This document shows positions 57,502-64,000 of a DNA stretch of 64,000 nt, in pieces (position 1 is the first letter of the stretch; the number at the start of each line of letters is the position of its first letter). The notes under the pieces are model-generated. The model made no database searches, had not been told where the DNA came from, and was given only the letters and a program-made list of their open reading frames with translations. Location of the stretch: contig NZ_JASITE010000016.1 in the NCBI RefSeq assembly GCF_030767025.1, positions 95,452 to 159,451 of the forward strand, written 5' to 3'. The position numbers and the translations under genes are program-made. The stretch is from Nocardia sp. CC227C (lineage in GTDB: Bacteria > Actinomycetota > Actinomycetes > Mycobacteriales > Mycobacteriaceae).

Positions 57502-58359
57502 GTGCGTGTCTCCGAATCCAGCGCTGCCGCGCGAAGCGGTAAAGCGCGGTCCGCCGATGCCGTCGTGCCCGCGGCGACGAGCGAAAGCGCCACCGTCCCG
57601 CGAGCGTTCGAGCGACCGGCGAAAGCGAATCCGCGCCGCAATGAGACCCGGACGGGTCTGGTGCGCCGCGCCCGGCGGATGTACCGCGATCTGACCGTCG
57701 CATTTCCCGACGCGCACTGCGAACTCGATTTCACCACGCCCCTCGAATTGGCCGTCGCCACAATTCTTTCCGCGCAGTGCACCGATGTGCGGGTGAACAT
57801 GACCACCCCGGTGCTGTTCGCGAAGTATCCCGACGCGCGCGCCTATGCCGAAGCCGATCGCACCGAGCTGGAGGAGTACATCCGGCCGACCGGTTTCTAT
57901 CGCAACAAGGCGTCCGCGCTCATCGGCCTGGGCCAGGCGCTCACGGAGCGCTACGACGGCGAGCTACCCGACACCCTCGACAAGCTCGTGCAACTGCCCG
58001 GCATCGGGCGCAAGACCGCCAACGTCATCCTCGGCAATGCCTTCGATGTGCCCGGTATCACGGTCGACACCCACTTCGGCCGCCTGGTGCAGCGCTGGAA
58101 ATGGACCACCGAGGACGACCCGGTCAAGATCGAGCATGCGGTCGGCGCCCTCATCGAGCGCAAACACTGGACCATGCTCTCGCACCGGGTGATCTTCCAC
58201 GGCCGCCGCGTCTGCCACGCCCGCAAACCCGCGTGCGGGGCCTGCCTGCTCGCCAAGGACTGCCCCTCCTACGGCACCGGACCCACCGATCCCGCCACCG
58301 CCGCCGCCCTGGTGAAAGGGCCGGAGACCGAGCATCTGCTCGAGTTGGTGGGGCTGTGA
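57502..58359 (+). CDS. nth: endonuclease III (Nth)
   Basis: 285 residues from GTG 57502; TAAGGT stands 7 nt before it. A 50-residue basic, disordered N-terminus precedes the DNA glycosylase core: ILSAQCTDVRVN, helix-hairpin-helix LPGIGRKTANVILGNAF with the catalytic Lys, VDTHFGRLVQRW with the catalytic Asp, and the 4Fe-4S loop C-x6-C-x2-C-x5-C. Removes oxidised pyrimidines and cuts the abasic site. Confidence 0.95.
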   Translation: MRVSESSAAARSGKARSADAVVPAATSESATVPRAFERPAKANPRRNETRTGLVRRARRMYRDLTVAFPDAHCELDFTTPLELAVATILSAQCTDVRVNMTTPVLFAKYPDARAYAEADRTELEEYIRPTGFYRNKASALIGLGQALTERYDGELPDTLDKLVQLPGIGRKTANVILGNAFDVPGITVDTHFGRLVQRWKWTTEDDPVKIEHAVGALIERKHWTMLSHRVIFHGRRVCHARKPACGACLLAKDCPSYGTGPTDPATAAALVKGPETEHLLELVGL

Positions 58360-59030
58360 GACCCGAGCGTTCGGGGGACGAACAGAGATCACGTGGACTG
58401 TCGCACCGGCCGGTGCTGCGGTGGGCGCTGGTCGCCGTCGTGGTGGCCGTCGCGCTGACCGTGGCGCTGTGGCCGCGCGAGAGCAGCGACGACAGCGCCG
58501 CCGAGGACGGCGCGAACCGGCCCGTTCCGGCCGTGTCCGAACAGGATCGCGCCGCGGCCGCGCTGGCCGCGTGCCCGGCTCCGAGCGGCGCGCCCGTCGG
58601 CGACAGCCCGCTGCGTGGCATCACGCTGACCTGCCTGGCCGACGGGCGGCCCGTCGATCTGGCCGCCGCCCTGGCGGGCAAACCCGCACTGCTCAACCTG
58701 TGGGCCTACTGGTGCGGTCCGTGTGCCGAGGAACTACCTCTGCTGGAACAGTTTTCGGATCGAGCCGCCGGTGCGGTTACGGTGCTGACCGTGCACAGTG
58801 ATCCCGATGCGGTGAAGGCGTTGGCGCGACTGACCGACCTCGGCGTACACCTGCCGGGCGTGGCGGACCCCGGCACCCGGGTGCGGGCCGCGGTCGGCAC
58901 CGGCCCCTACTACCCGCAGTCGGTGCTGCTGCGGGCCGACGGCACCGTGGCCGATATCGTCCGGCGCACCTTCACCAGCGTCGACGACATCGCGGCGACC
59001 GTCGACGCCCAGCTCGGAGTGCAGGCATGA
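58356..59030 (+). CDS. membrane-anchored thioredoxin-like protein (TlpA type)
   Basis: 224 residues from GTG 58356 (GTGA overlap with nth). A signal anchor (LRWALVAVVVAVALTVALW) is followed by an external TlpA-type domain with active site WAYWCGPCAEELPLLEQF. Further Cys at LAACPAP and LTCLADG may pair. Probably reduces disulfides or helps cytochrome maturation outside the membrane. Confidence 0.9.
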   Translation: MRPERSGDEQRSRGLSHRPVLRWALVAVVVAVALTVALWPRESSDDSAAEDGANRPVPAVSEQDRAAAALAACPAPSGAPVGDSPLRGITLTCLADGRPVDLAAALAGKPALLNLWAYWCGPCAEELPLLEQFSDRAAGAVTVLTVHSDPDAVKALARLTDLGVHLPGVADPGTRVRAAVGTGPYYPQSVLLRADGTVADIVRRTFTSVDDIAATVDAQLGVQA

Positions 59031-59767
59031 GATACGAGATTTCCACCGACGGCGTGCCGCAGTGGCTGCGCGGGGTGGTCGAACACGATCCGGCCGACCC
59101 CACCGGCATCAATCCGGTGCTGCGCCGCACCGTGATGCGCAAGGCCGTGCGGAAGGTCGCCGGTGCCACCGGCATGACGCGCGACGCCGCCGTGCTGGTG
59201 CTGTTCGGCGGAGCGCCCGAGCCCGACCCGAGCGCGCCCGGCGGTATGCCCGAGGACGCGAATGTGCTGCTCACCCAGCGCGCCGCCACCCTGCGCCAGC
59301 ACAGCGGGCAGGTCGCCTTCCCCGGTGGCGCGGTCGACCCCGGCGACGAGGGGCCGATCTTCACCGCCCTGCGGGAGGCCGAGGAGGAGACCGGCCTGGA
59401 CCCCGGCGACGTGCAGCCGCTGGCCGTCCTGCCCAAGATCTTCGTGCCGCCGTCGGGTTTCGACGTCACCCCCGTGATCGGCTACTGGCGCACCCCCGGG
59501 GAAGTGGGGGTGGTCAGCGCGGCCGAGGCCACCCGGGTGGCCCGGGTGCCGCTGTCGGAGCTGCTCGATCCGGCCAACCGGTTCGTGGTGCGGCATCCGC
59601 TCGGATACATGGGTCCGGCGTTCGCGGTGGACGGCATGCTGGTCTGGGGATTCACCGCGGGCGTGCTCGCGGGGCTACTCGCGGTATCCGGCTGGGAGAA
59701 AGAATGGGACCATCACGATGTGCGTGATCTACAGGCCTCGTTGGCCGCGGTAGGGATGACGTTATGA
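59027..59767 (+). CDS. NUDIX hydrolase, CoA-pyrophosphatase type
   Basis: 246 residues. Before the Nudix box comes LLTQRAATLRQHSGQVAFPGG, the UPF0035-type motif of CoA pyrophosphatases; the box is GGAVDPGD...ALREAEEETGL. ATG overlaps the thioredoxin stop and its own stop overlaps marP (ATGA). Probably cleaves coenzyme A derivatives. Confidence 0.92.
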   Translation: MRYEISTDGVPQWLRGVVEHDPADPTGINPVLRRTVMRKAVRKVAGATGMTRDAAVLVLFGGAPEPDPSAPGGMPEDANVLLTQRAATLRQHSGQVAFPGGAVDPGDEGPIFTALREAEEETGLDPGDVQPLAVLPKIFVPPSGFDVTPVIGYWRTPGEVGVVSAAEATRVARVPLSELLDPANRFVVRHPLGYMGPAFAVDGMLVWGFTAGVLAGLLAVSGWEKEWDHHDVRDLQASLAAVGMTL

Positions 59768-60957
59768 GCGCCTCGGCCTGGCTCGACCTCGGTGTCCTGA
59801 TCATCGCGCTGCTGGCCGCCTCCTCCGGGTGGCGGCAGGGCGCGGTCGCCTCGGCGCTAGCCTTCCTGGGGGTCGTGCTGGGCGCCGTCGCGGGCATCCT
59901 CATCGCGCCGCACATCCTCATCCATCTGAGCGAGGGACGCAGCCGCGTACTGGTGGGCGTGGTGCTCATCGTCGTGCTGGTGATCATCGGCGAGGTGGCG
60001 GGCATGGTGCTGGGGCGCGCCGCCCGCAGCGGGATGCGCGACCCCTTCACCCGCAGTGTGGACAGCGTGGTCGGGGCGGGCCTGCAGACGGCGGCGGTAC
60101 TGGCCACCGCATGGCTGCTGGCATTGCCGCTGACCAGCTCCTCGCAGCCGAATATCGCTGCGGCCGTGCAGAATTCGCGGGTTCTGGGCGAGGTGAACTC
60201 GGTAGCGCCGGACTGGCTGCGGAAGCTGCCCAACGAATTCTCCAGCCTGCTCAACACCTCCGGACTGCCCGATGTCATCGGTCCGTTCGGGCAGGTGTCG
60301 GTGGCGGCCGTGGAGCCGCCGGACGCGAGTGTGCTGCGGTTGCCGGTGGCGCAGCAGTTGCAGCTCAGCGTGTTGCGCATTCGCGGGCAGGCGCCCAGTT
60401 GCCAACGTGCGCTGGAGGGTTCGGGATTCGTGGTCGCGCCCGAACGCGTGATGACCAACGCGCACGTGGTGGCGGGCACCAACAAGGTCAGCGTGGACAC
60501 CGTGCGCGGGCCGCTGTCGGCCACCGTGGTGCTTTTCGATCCGATGAAGGACATCGCGATCCTCGACGTGCCCGGACTGGCCTCGCCGGTCATTCCGCTG
60601 GCGTCGGAACCGGCGGCGGCCGGCGAGAGCTCCATCGTGCTCGGGTACCCCGGCGGCGGCGCCTACTCGGCCAGCGCCGCCCGGGTGCGGGAGACGCTGG
60701 ACCTCAAGGGGCCGAACATCTATCGCGACGGAAATGTGCAGCGCGAGGTGTACACCGTGCGCGGGCTGGTACGCGCGGGCAACTCCGGTGGACCGCTGGT
60801 GGATACCGAGGGGCAGGTGCTCGGCGTCGTGTTCGGCGCGGCGGTCACCGACGAGGACACCGGGTACGTGCTGACGCTCAACGAGGTTCGCGGCGAGCTG
60901 GACACCGCGTCCGCCTTCACCGCGCCGGTGGCCACGGGGCAGTGCGTGCTGAGCTGA
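59764..60957 (+). CDS. marP: periplasmic serine protease MarP-like
   Basis: 397 residues. Four membrane helices of a CvpA-like domain (about 6-20, 28-53, 62-83, 103-122) precede a chymotrypsin-fold protease with His234 (TNAHVVAG), Asp263 (KDIAIL) and Ser341 (GNSGGPLV). Cys213 and the C-terminal Cys (GQCVLS) can form the redox-sensitive disulfide known from the mycobacterial enzyme. MarP is needed for acid resistance and envelope upkeep. Confidence 0.95.
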   Translation: MSASAWLDLGVLIIALLAASSGWRQGAVASALAFLGVVLGAVAGILIAPHILIHLSEGRSRVLVGVVLIVVLVIIGEVAGMVLGRAARSGMRDPFTRSVDSVVGAGLQTAAVLATAWLLALPLTSSSQPNIAAAVQNSRVLGEVNSVAPDWLRKLPNEFSSLLNTSGLPDVIGPFGQVSVAAVEPPDASVLRLPVAQQLQLSVLRIRGQAPSCQRALEGSGFVVAPERVMTNAHVVAGTNKVSVDTVRGPLSATVVLFDPMKDIAILDVPGLASPVIPLASEPAAAGESSIVLGYPGGGAYSASAARVRETLDLKGPNIYRDGNVQREVYTVRGLVRAGNSGGPLVDTEGQVLGVVFGAAVTDEDTGYVLTLNEVRGELDTASAFTAPVATGQCVLS

Positions 60958-60996
60958 CCGGGGGCCGGCTCGGGCGCGAGGTCCGGAACCCGCGGG

Positions 60997-61950
60997 CTAG
61001 GCCAGCAGTTCGGCCAACTCGGCGGTGACGGCCTCGGGGTTCTCCTGGTGGGCGAAGTGGCCCGCGTCGGGTATGCCCACCAGGCGGCGGTCGGGGGAGA
61101 GACGGCGGCCACGGCGGATGGTGGCGGCGAGGATGTAGCGGTCGCCGTCGCCGTGCAGGGCGAGGACCGGTACCCGCACCGGTTCGCGCATGGTCGCCAT
61201 GAAGCGCTTGCCGTCCGGCCGCCACTGGCTGCGGAAGGCCCAGCGCTGGTACTCCAGGGCGCAGTGCGACGCACCGGGGATGCGGATGGCGGCGCGCATC
61301 CGGGCGGCGGCGTCGGCGAACTCGGCGGTGTGCGACCAGCGTTCGCTCACCCGCTGCCGCAGCAGCCGCTCGATCTCCGCGCCGCCGGACTTGGTGAGCA
61401 GCCGCTCCCCGTAGCGCGGCGGCTGGTAGCGCAGGAAATTGGGCAGCCAGGCGCGCCGCTGCCGTCCGTCGCGCAGCACCATGTGCTTGAGCGCCGCCGG
61501 ATGCGGTGAGCTGATCAGGGCGATGGACCGCACCACCCGCGGGTGCAGCACGGCGGTCGCCCAGCACACCAGGCCGCCCTCGGCGTGTCCGACGAGCGTG
61601 GCCTCGGTGTGCCCGAGCGCGCGGATCAACCCCGCCACATCACCGGCCAGGGTCCAGCCGTCGTAACCGCGCGGCGGCTTGTCGGAATCCCCGTAGCCGC
61701 GCAGATCCACCGCCACGGCCCGGAATCCGCGCTCGGCGAGCCCGGTGAGCTGGTGCCGCCAGGACCACCAGAAGTCGCCGAAACCGTGCAGCAGCACCAC
61801 CAGCGGCGTATCCGGATCGATCGGCGGCGCACCGGCACCGGGCTCCGCTTCGACCACATGGAAGCGAATGCCGTTGGCATGCACGTCCCGATGGGTCCAC
61901 GGGCCCTCGTAGCGGACGCTGGACGGATCAGGAAGCGAGTTCGACGACAC
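60997..61950 (-). CDS. alpha/beta hydrolase, EphE-like, with altered nucleophile
   Basis: 317 residues. LLHGFGDFWWSWRHQL, LRGYGDSDKPPRGYDGW and DAGHFAHQENP place it in the epoxide-hydrolase-like group. The nucleophile elbow reads GHAEGG (121-126): position 123, normally Asp in epoxide hydrolases or Ser in esterases, is Ala. The mycobacterial EphE (Rv3670) has a similar GHADGG as I recall it. So the enzyme may be inactive, or use the next acidic residue. Confidence 0.88.
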   Translation of the reverse strand: MSSNSLPDPSSVRYEGPWTHRDVHANGIRFHVVEAEPGAGAPPIDPDTPLVVLLHGFGDFWWSWRHQLTGLAERGFRAVAVDLRGYGDSDKPPRGYDGWTLAGDVAGLIRALGHTEATLVGHAEGGLVCWATAVLHPRVVRSIALISSPHPAALKHMVLRDGRQRRAWLPNFLRYQPPRYGERLLTKSGGAEIERLLRQRVSERWSHTAEFADAAARMRAAIRIPGASHCALEYQRWAFRSQWRPDGKRFMATMREPVRVPVLALHGDGDRYILAATIRRGRRLSPDRRLVGIPDAGHFAHQENPEAVTAELAELLA

Positions 61951-61972
61951 GCCCGGAAGCGTAATGGAAGAC

Positions 61973-62482
61973 CTACGCCCGGAACTTGTCGAGCGAGCCC
62001 GGCGCGGCCTCGTGCGCCCCGGGCGCGCCGAAACCGCTGGGCAGCACGGTCTTCGCCTCCTTGAGCGACTCGATGGTCTTCTCCGGTGCGCGCAGCTTCT
62101 TCACCTTCCGCCAGCCGAGGAAGCCGAACGCCAGAACCGCCGCGATCATCAATCCGAACACGATGAGGAACGCGGCCCAGCGCTCCAGCCACTCGTCCAG
62201 CAACTCGGCCAGGAAGAAGAAAAAGAAGAACGAGCTGTACAGCAGCACGACCAGCGCCACGATGAAGTAGACGCTGCCCAGCAGGCCCTTCTTGACCTCC
62301 GATGTCACCTCGGCCTTGGCGAGCTCCACCTCGGCGCGCACCAGCGTCGACATCTGCTCGGTGGCATCACGAACCAGCCCGCCGATGCTTTCGGAGCGAG
62401 CATCGACCTCGGACAGTGGAATCGAGGTGAGGGTTCGGGCATGACGCCCTTCCTGACCGTTGCCGCCCTGTGTGAAGCTCAA
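61973..62482 (-). CDS. phage-holin-family (DUF1469-like) membrane protein
   Basis: 169 residues from TTG 62482, which has AGAAGGG eight bases upstream. An amphipathic N-terminal helix (SIGGLVRDATEQMSTLVRAEVELAKAEV) is followed by two membrane helices (SVYFIVALVVLLYSSFFFFFFLAE, AAFLIVFGLMIAAVLAFGFLGW) and a charged end. It corresponds to Rv3669 by position. Function unknown; not a phage gene here. Confidence 0.87.
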   Translation of the reverse strand: MSFTQGGNGQEGRHARTLTSIPLSEVDARSESIGGLVRDATEQMSTLVRAEVELAKAEVTSEVKKGLLGSVYFIVALVVLLYSSFFFFFFLAELLDEWLERWAAFLIVFGLMIAAVLAFGFLGWRKVKKLRAPEKTIESLKEAKTVLPSGFGAPGAHEAAPGSLDKFRA

Positions 62483-62530
62483 TTGCTCGACCCTTCTCCG
62501 TGTCAGTCGACCCGTCCCGGTACCGCCCGG

Positions 62531-63763
62531 TCAGTCACTCTCTTGTTCCTGCAATGCCCGCTCGTCTCGCGCCGCCTGGTGAGCACGGCCACGACGCAAC
62601 AGTAGCGCCGAACCTGCCAGGGAAGCCGCCAACGACGTGAGCAACACGGCCGCCTTCGCGAGTTCCACCGTGGAGCCGTCGCCGACATCCGCGAGTGCGA
62701 GTTCTGCCACCAAAAGGCTAACGGTGAAGCCGATGGCTCCGAGGACCGACAGGGCGAACATATCCCGATAGGCGAGATCGGTGGGTTTCGTGGCCAGTCC
62801 GAGCCGGATTGCGGCCCAGGCGAATCCGAAGATGCCCACGGTCTTGCCCACCAGCAGGCCGAGCACGATGGCCAGTCCCAGCCGGTTGGTGAAGATCTCC
62901 GAGAACACGTCGGCGTTCAGCGTGACACCGGAGGCGAACAGCGCGAACACCGGCACGCAGAAGGCCGCGGAGATGGGCTGGAAGAAGTGCTCGAGGTTGG
63001 CCGCGGGCACGCAGTGCTCGTCCTCGTCCGGATCCGGCCGCACCCGTGTCAACAGACCCAGTGCCACACCCGCCAGGGTCGGGTGGATGCCCGCCTCGTG
63101 CAGCGCATACCAGGCCACCAGCGCCACCGGCACGTACAGGATCGGCGTACTCACCCGGTACTTCTGTCCGACCCACCAGATCGCGAAGCACAGGATCGCC
63201 GCCAGCAGCCACAGCATCTTCACCGTGGTGGTGAACAGCACGGCGATCAGGATGATGGCGATCAGGTCGTCCACCACGGCCAGGCTCAGCAGGAATACGC
63301 GCGCGGCGGCCGGAATCCGGGAACCGGTGAGCGCCAGCACGCCCAGCGCGAAGGCGATATCGGTGGCCACCGGAATGGCCCAGCCGCGGTCCATGCCCTC
63401 CACGCCCCAGCCGACCGCGACGGCGATGAGCGCGGGCAGCAGCACGCCGCCGAACGCCGCGATGATCGGCAGGGACGCGCTCTTGCGGTCGGCGAGCTCA
63501 CCGACCACCAGCTCACGTTTGAGCTCCAGCCCGGCGACGAAGAAGAAGATGGCGAGCAGACCGTCCTTGGTCCAGTCGGCCAGGGTGAGATCCAGATGTA
63601 GCGGCGGAATCGCCAGCCGGGTGTCGACCATGGTCGTATAGCTGTCGCCCCACGGGGAGTTGACCCAGATCAGGGCGGCCGCGGCGGCGATGAGGAGCAG
63701 CGCGCCACCGAATGTTTCGGTCCGTAGGTAGCGGGAGAGCTCGGAGCGGACCTGGGTGATCAC
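62531..63763 (-). CDS. nhaA: Na+/H+ antiporter NhaA
   Basis: 410 residues from GTG 63763 with AAAGGTG upstream. Helices include LLLIAAAAALIWVNSPW, DGLLAIFFFVAGLELKRE, ATDIAFALGVLAL, and the essential Asp pair in LAVVDDLIAIILIAV. IHPTLAGVALGLL and TLNADVFS follow. It exchanges Na+ for protons across the membrane. It is 48 bp from the holin-like gene and upstream of it, so possibly in one unit. Confidence 0.94.
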   Translation of the reverse strand: MITQVRSELSRYLRTETFGGALLLIAAAAALIWVNSPWGDSYTTMVDTRLAIPPLHLDLTLADWTKDGLLAIFFFVAGLELKRELVVGELADRKSASLPIIAAFGGVLLPALIAVAVGWGVEGMDRGWAIPVATDIAFALGVLALTGSRIPAAARVFLLSLAVVDDLIAIILIAVLFTTTVKMLWLLAAILCFAIWWVGQKYRVSTPILYVPVALVAWYALHEAGIHPTLAGVALGLLTRVRPDPDEDEHCVPAANLEHFFQPISAAFCVPVFALFASGVTLNADVFSEIFTNRLGLAIVLGLLVGKTVGIFGFAWAAIRLGLATKPTDLAYRDMFALSVLGAIGFTVSLLVAELALADVGDGSTVELAKAAVLLTSLAASLAGSALLLRRGRAHQAARDERALQEQESD

Positions 63764-63915
63764 TCGGGCACCTTTCAGCCGGTTCGACAGAACAGCGGCG
63801 TGCGAAACCCATCCGAGAGCGACCGGCCGCATGCCGCATGCCGACCAGACTTCCCGGCACACCTTTACGGGATTCTAATGGTTTGCCGGAAATGTTCCGA
63901 CTCGGAGTGAAACGA

Positions 63916-63940
63916 CCCTGTGACTGCGCAGGTCACAGGG
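63916..63940. terminator. hairpin before the last partial gene
   Basis: CCCTGTGAC (63916-63924) and GTCACAGGG (63932-63940), 9 bp, 7-nt loop, just downstream of the leftward gene that ends at 63964. Confidence 0.65.
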
Positions 63941-63963
63941 CCGTTCGCGCGCCAAGGGTGTGC

Positions 63964-64000
63964 TCAGGCCCGGCGGGCCCGGATGGCCTCGAAGACGTTC
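63964..64000 (-). CDS. C-terminal end of an off-window gene
   Basis: Only the last 11 residues (NVFEAIRARRA) and stop TGA are inside. A real gene is likely because a hairpin follows at once, but no identity can be assigned. Confidence 0.5.
   Translation of the reverse strand, partial: NVFEAIRARRA

Noticed and set aside
61973..62482. Holin-like gene as sign of a prophage
   Set aside because: Family is widespread in actinobacterial chromosomes and no phage genes lie around it.

Overview
The window is high-GC actinobacterial chromosome. The right part (about 47.1-62.5 kb) keeps a gene order and protein sequences that I recognise from mycobacteria: metallophosphoesterase, PonA2, WhiB4, the paired ArsA/GET3-type ATPases, RidA, a beta-lactamase-fold protein, Crp, Nth, thioredoxin-like, CoA-type NUDIX, MarP, EphE, holin-like. 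The left part carries KstR-type and CYP123-type genes. Together these point to the mycolic-acid actinomycetes, most likely Nocardia, with Rhodococcus or a relative as the alternative. I could run no database search, so family names rest on remembered sequence patterns.

Layout. (1) 1-883: start of a GT4 glycosyltransferase that leaves the window. (2) 944-18890: lipid/steroid-like catabolic cluster. A leftward operon (aldehyde dehydrogenase, SDR, 3-hydroxyisobutyrate-dehydrogenase-like, carboxymuconolactone-decarboxylase-like, FAD dehydrogenase, F420-type LLM protein) diverges from a rightward operon (CYP123-like P450, SDR, ferredoxin, NTF2-fold protein, unknown protein, FadD19-like ligase). 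Then follow an acetoacetate-decarboxylase-fold protein, an SDR, an ABC half-transporter, an EchA19-like enoyl-CoA hydratase and a GabD2-like aldehyde dehydrogenase. Three promoter regions share a KstR-like AACNNGTTNNA site, so they are probably co-regulated. (3) 18.9-25.0 kb: a MuiA/DUF4139 protein, a His-rich protein under a CsoR-like copper operator, a DoxX protein, a DUF222/HNH protein with a minisatellite, and a small membrane protein.

(4) 25182-44899: a 19.7-kb actinomycete integrative and conjugative element (AICE) inserted in the 3' end of tRNA-Pro(CGG). It is bounded by 109-bp direct repeats differing at one base. Int and Xis lie next to the intact tRNA, and a TraB/FtsK-type translocase lies in the middle. 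A PIN protein sits at the left end, followed by 1.27 kb of non-coding DNA with large nested inverted repeats. Then come an HD/NUDIX/XRE regulatory group and a long chain of small overlapping genes. Eight of these genes, otherwise mostly unrelated, end in the same C-terminal tag (NAFA...A, usually followed by ER-rich residues). I find no familiar AICE replication initiator. A 7-bp word, GGCGACA, occurs 15 times in two clusters inside the DUF2637-like gene and is my best candidate for the TraB recognition locus.

(5) 44993-64000: chromosomal core. It has two tandem Pro-rich membrane proteins, then the cell-wall, redox, repair and stress block listed above, an NhaA antiporter, and the last codons of an off-window gene. 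Many genes here look leaderless, with a TANNNT box 6-7 nt before the start codon. An array of five CGACAC-type repeats spaced 21-23 bp lies upstream of crp.
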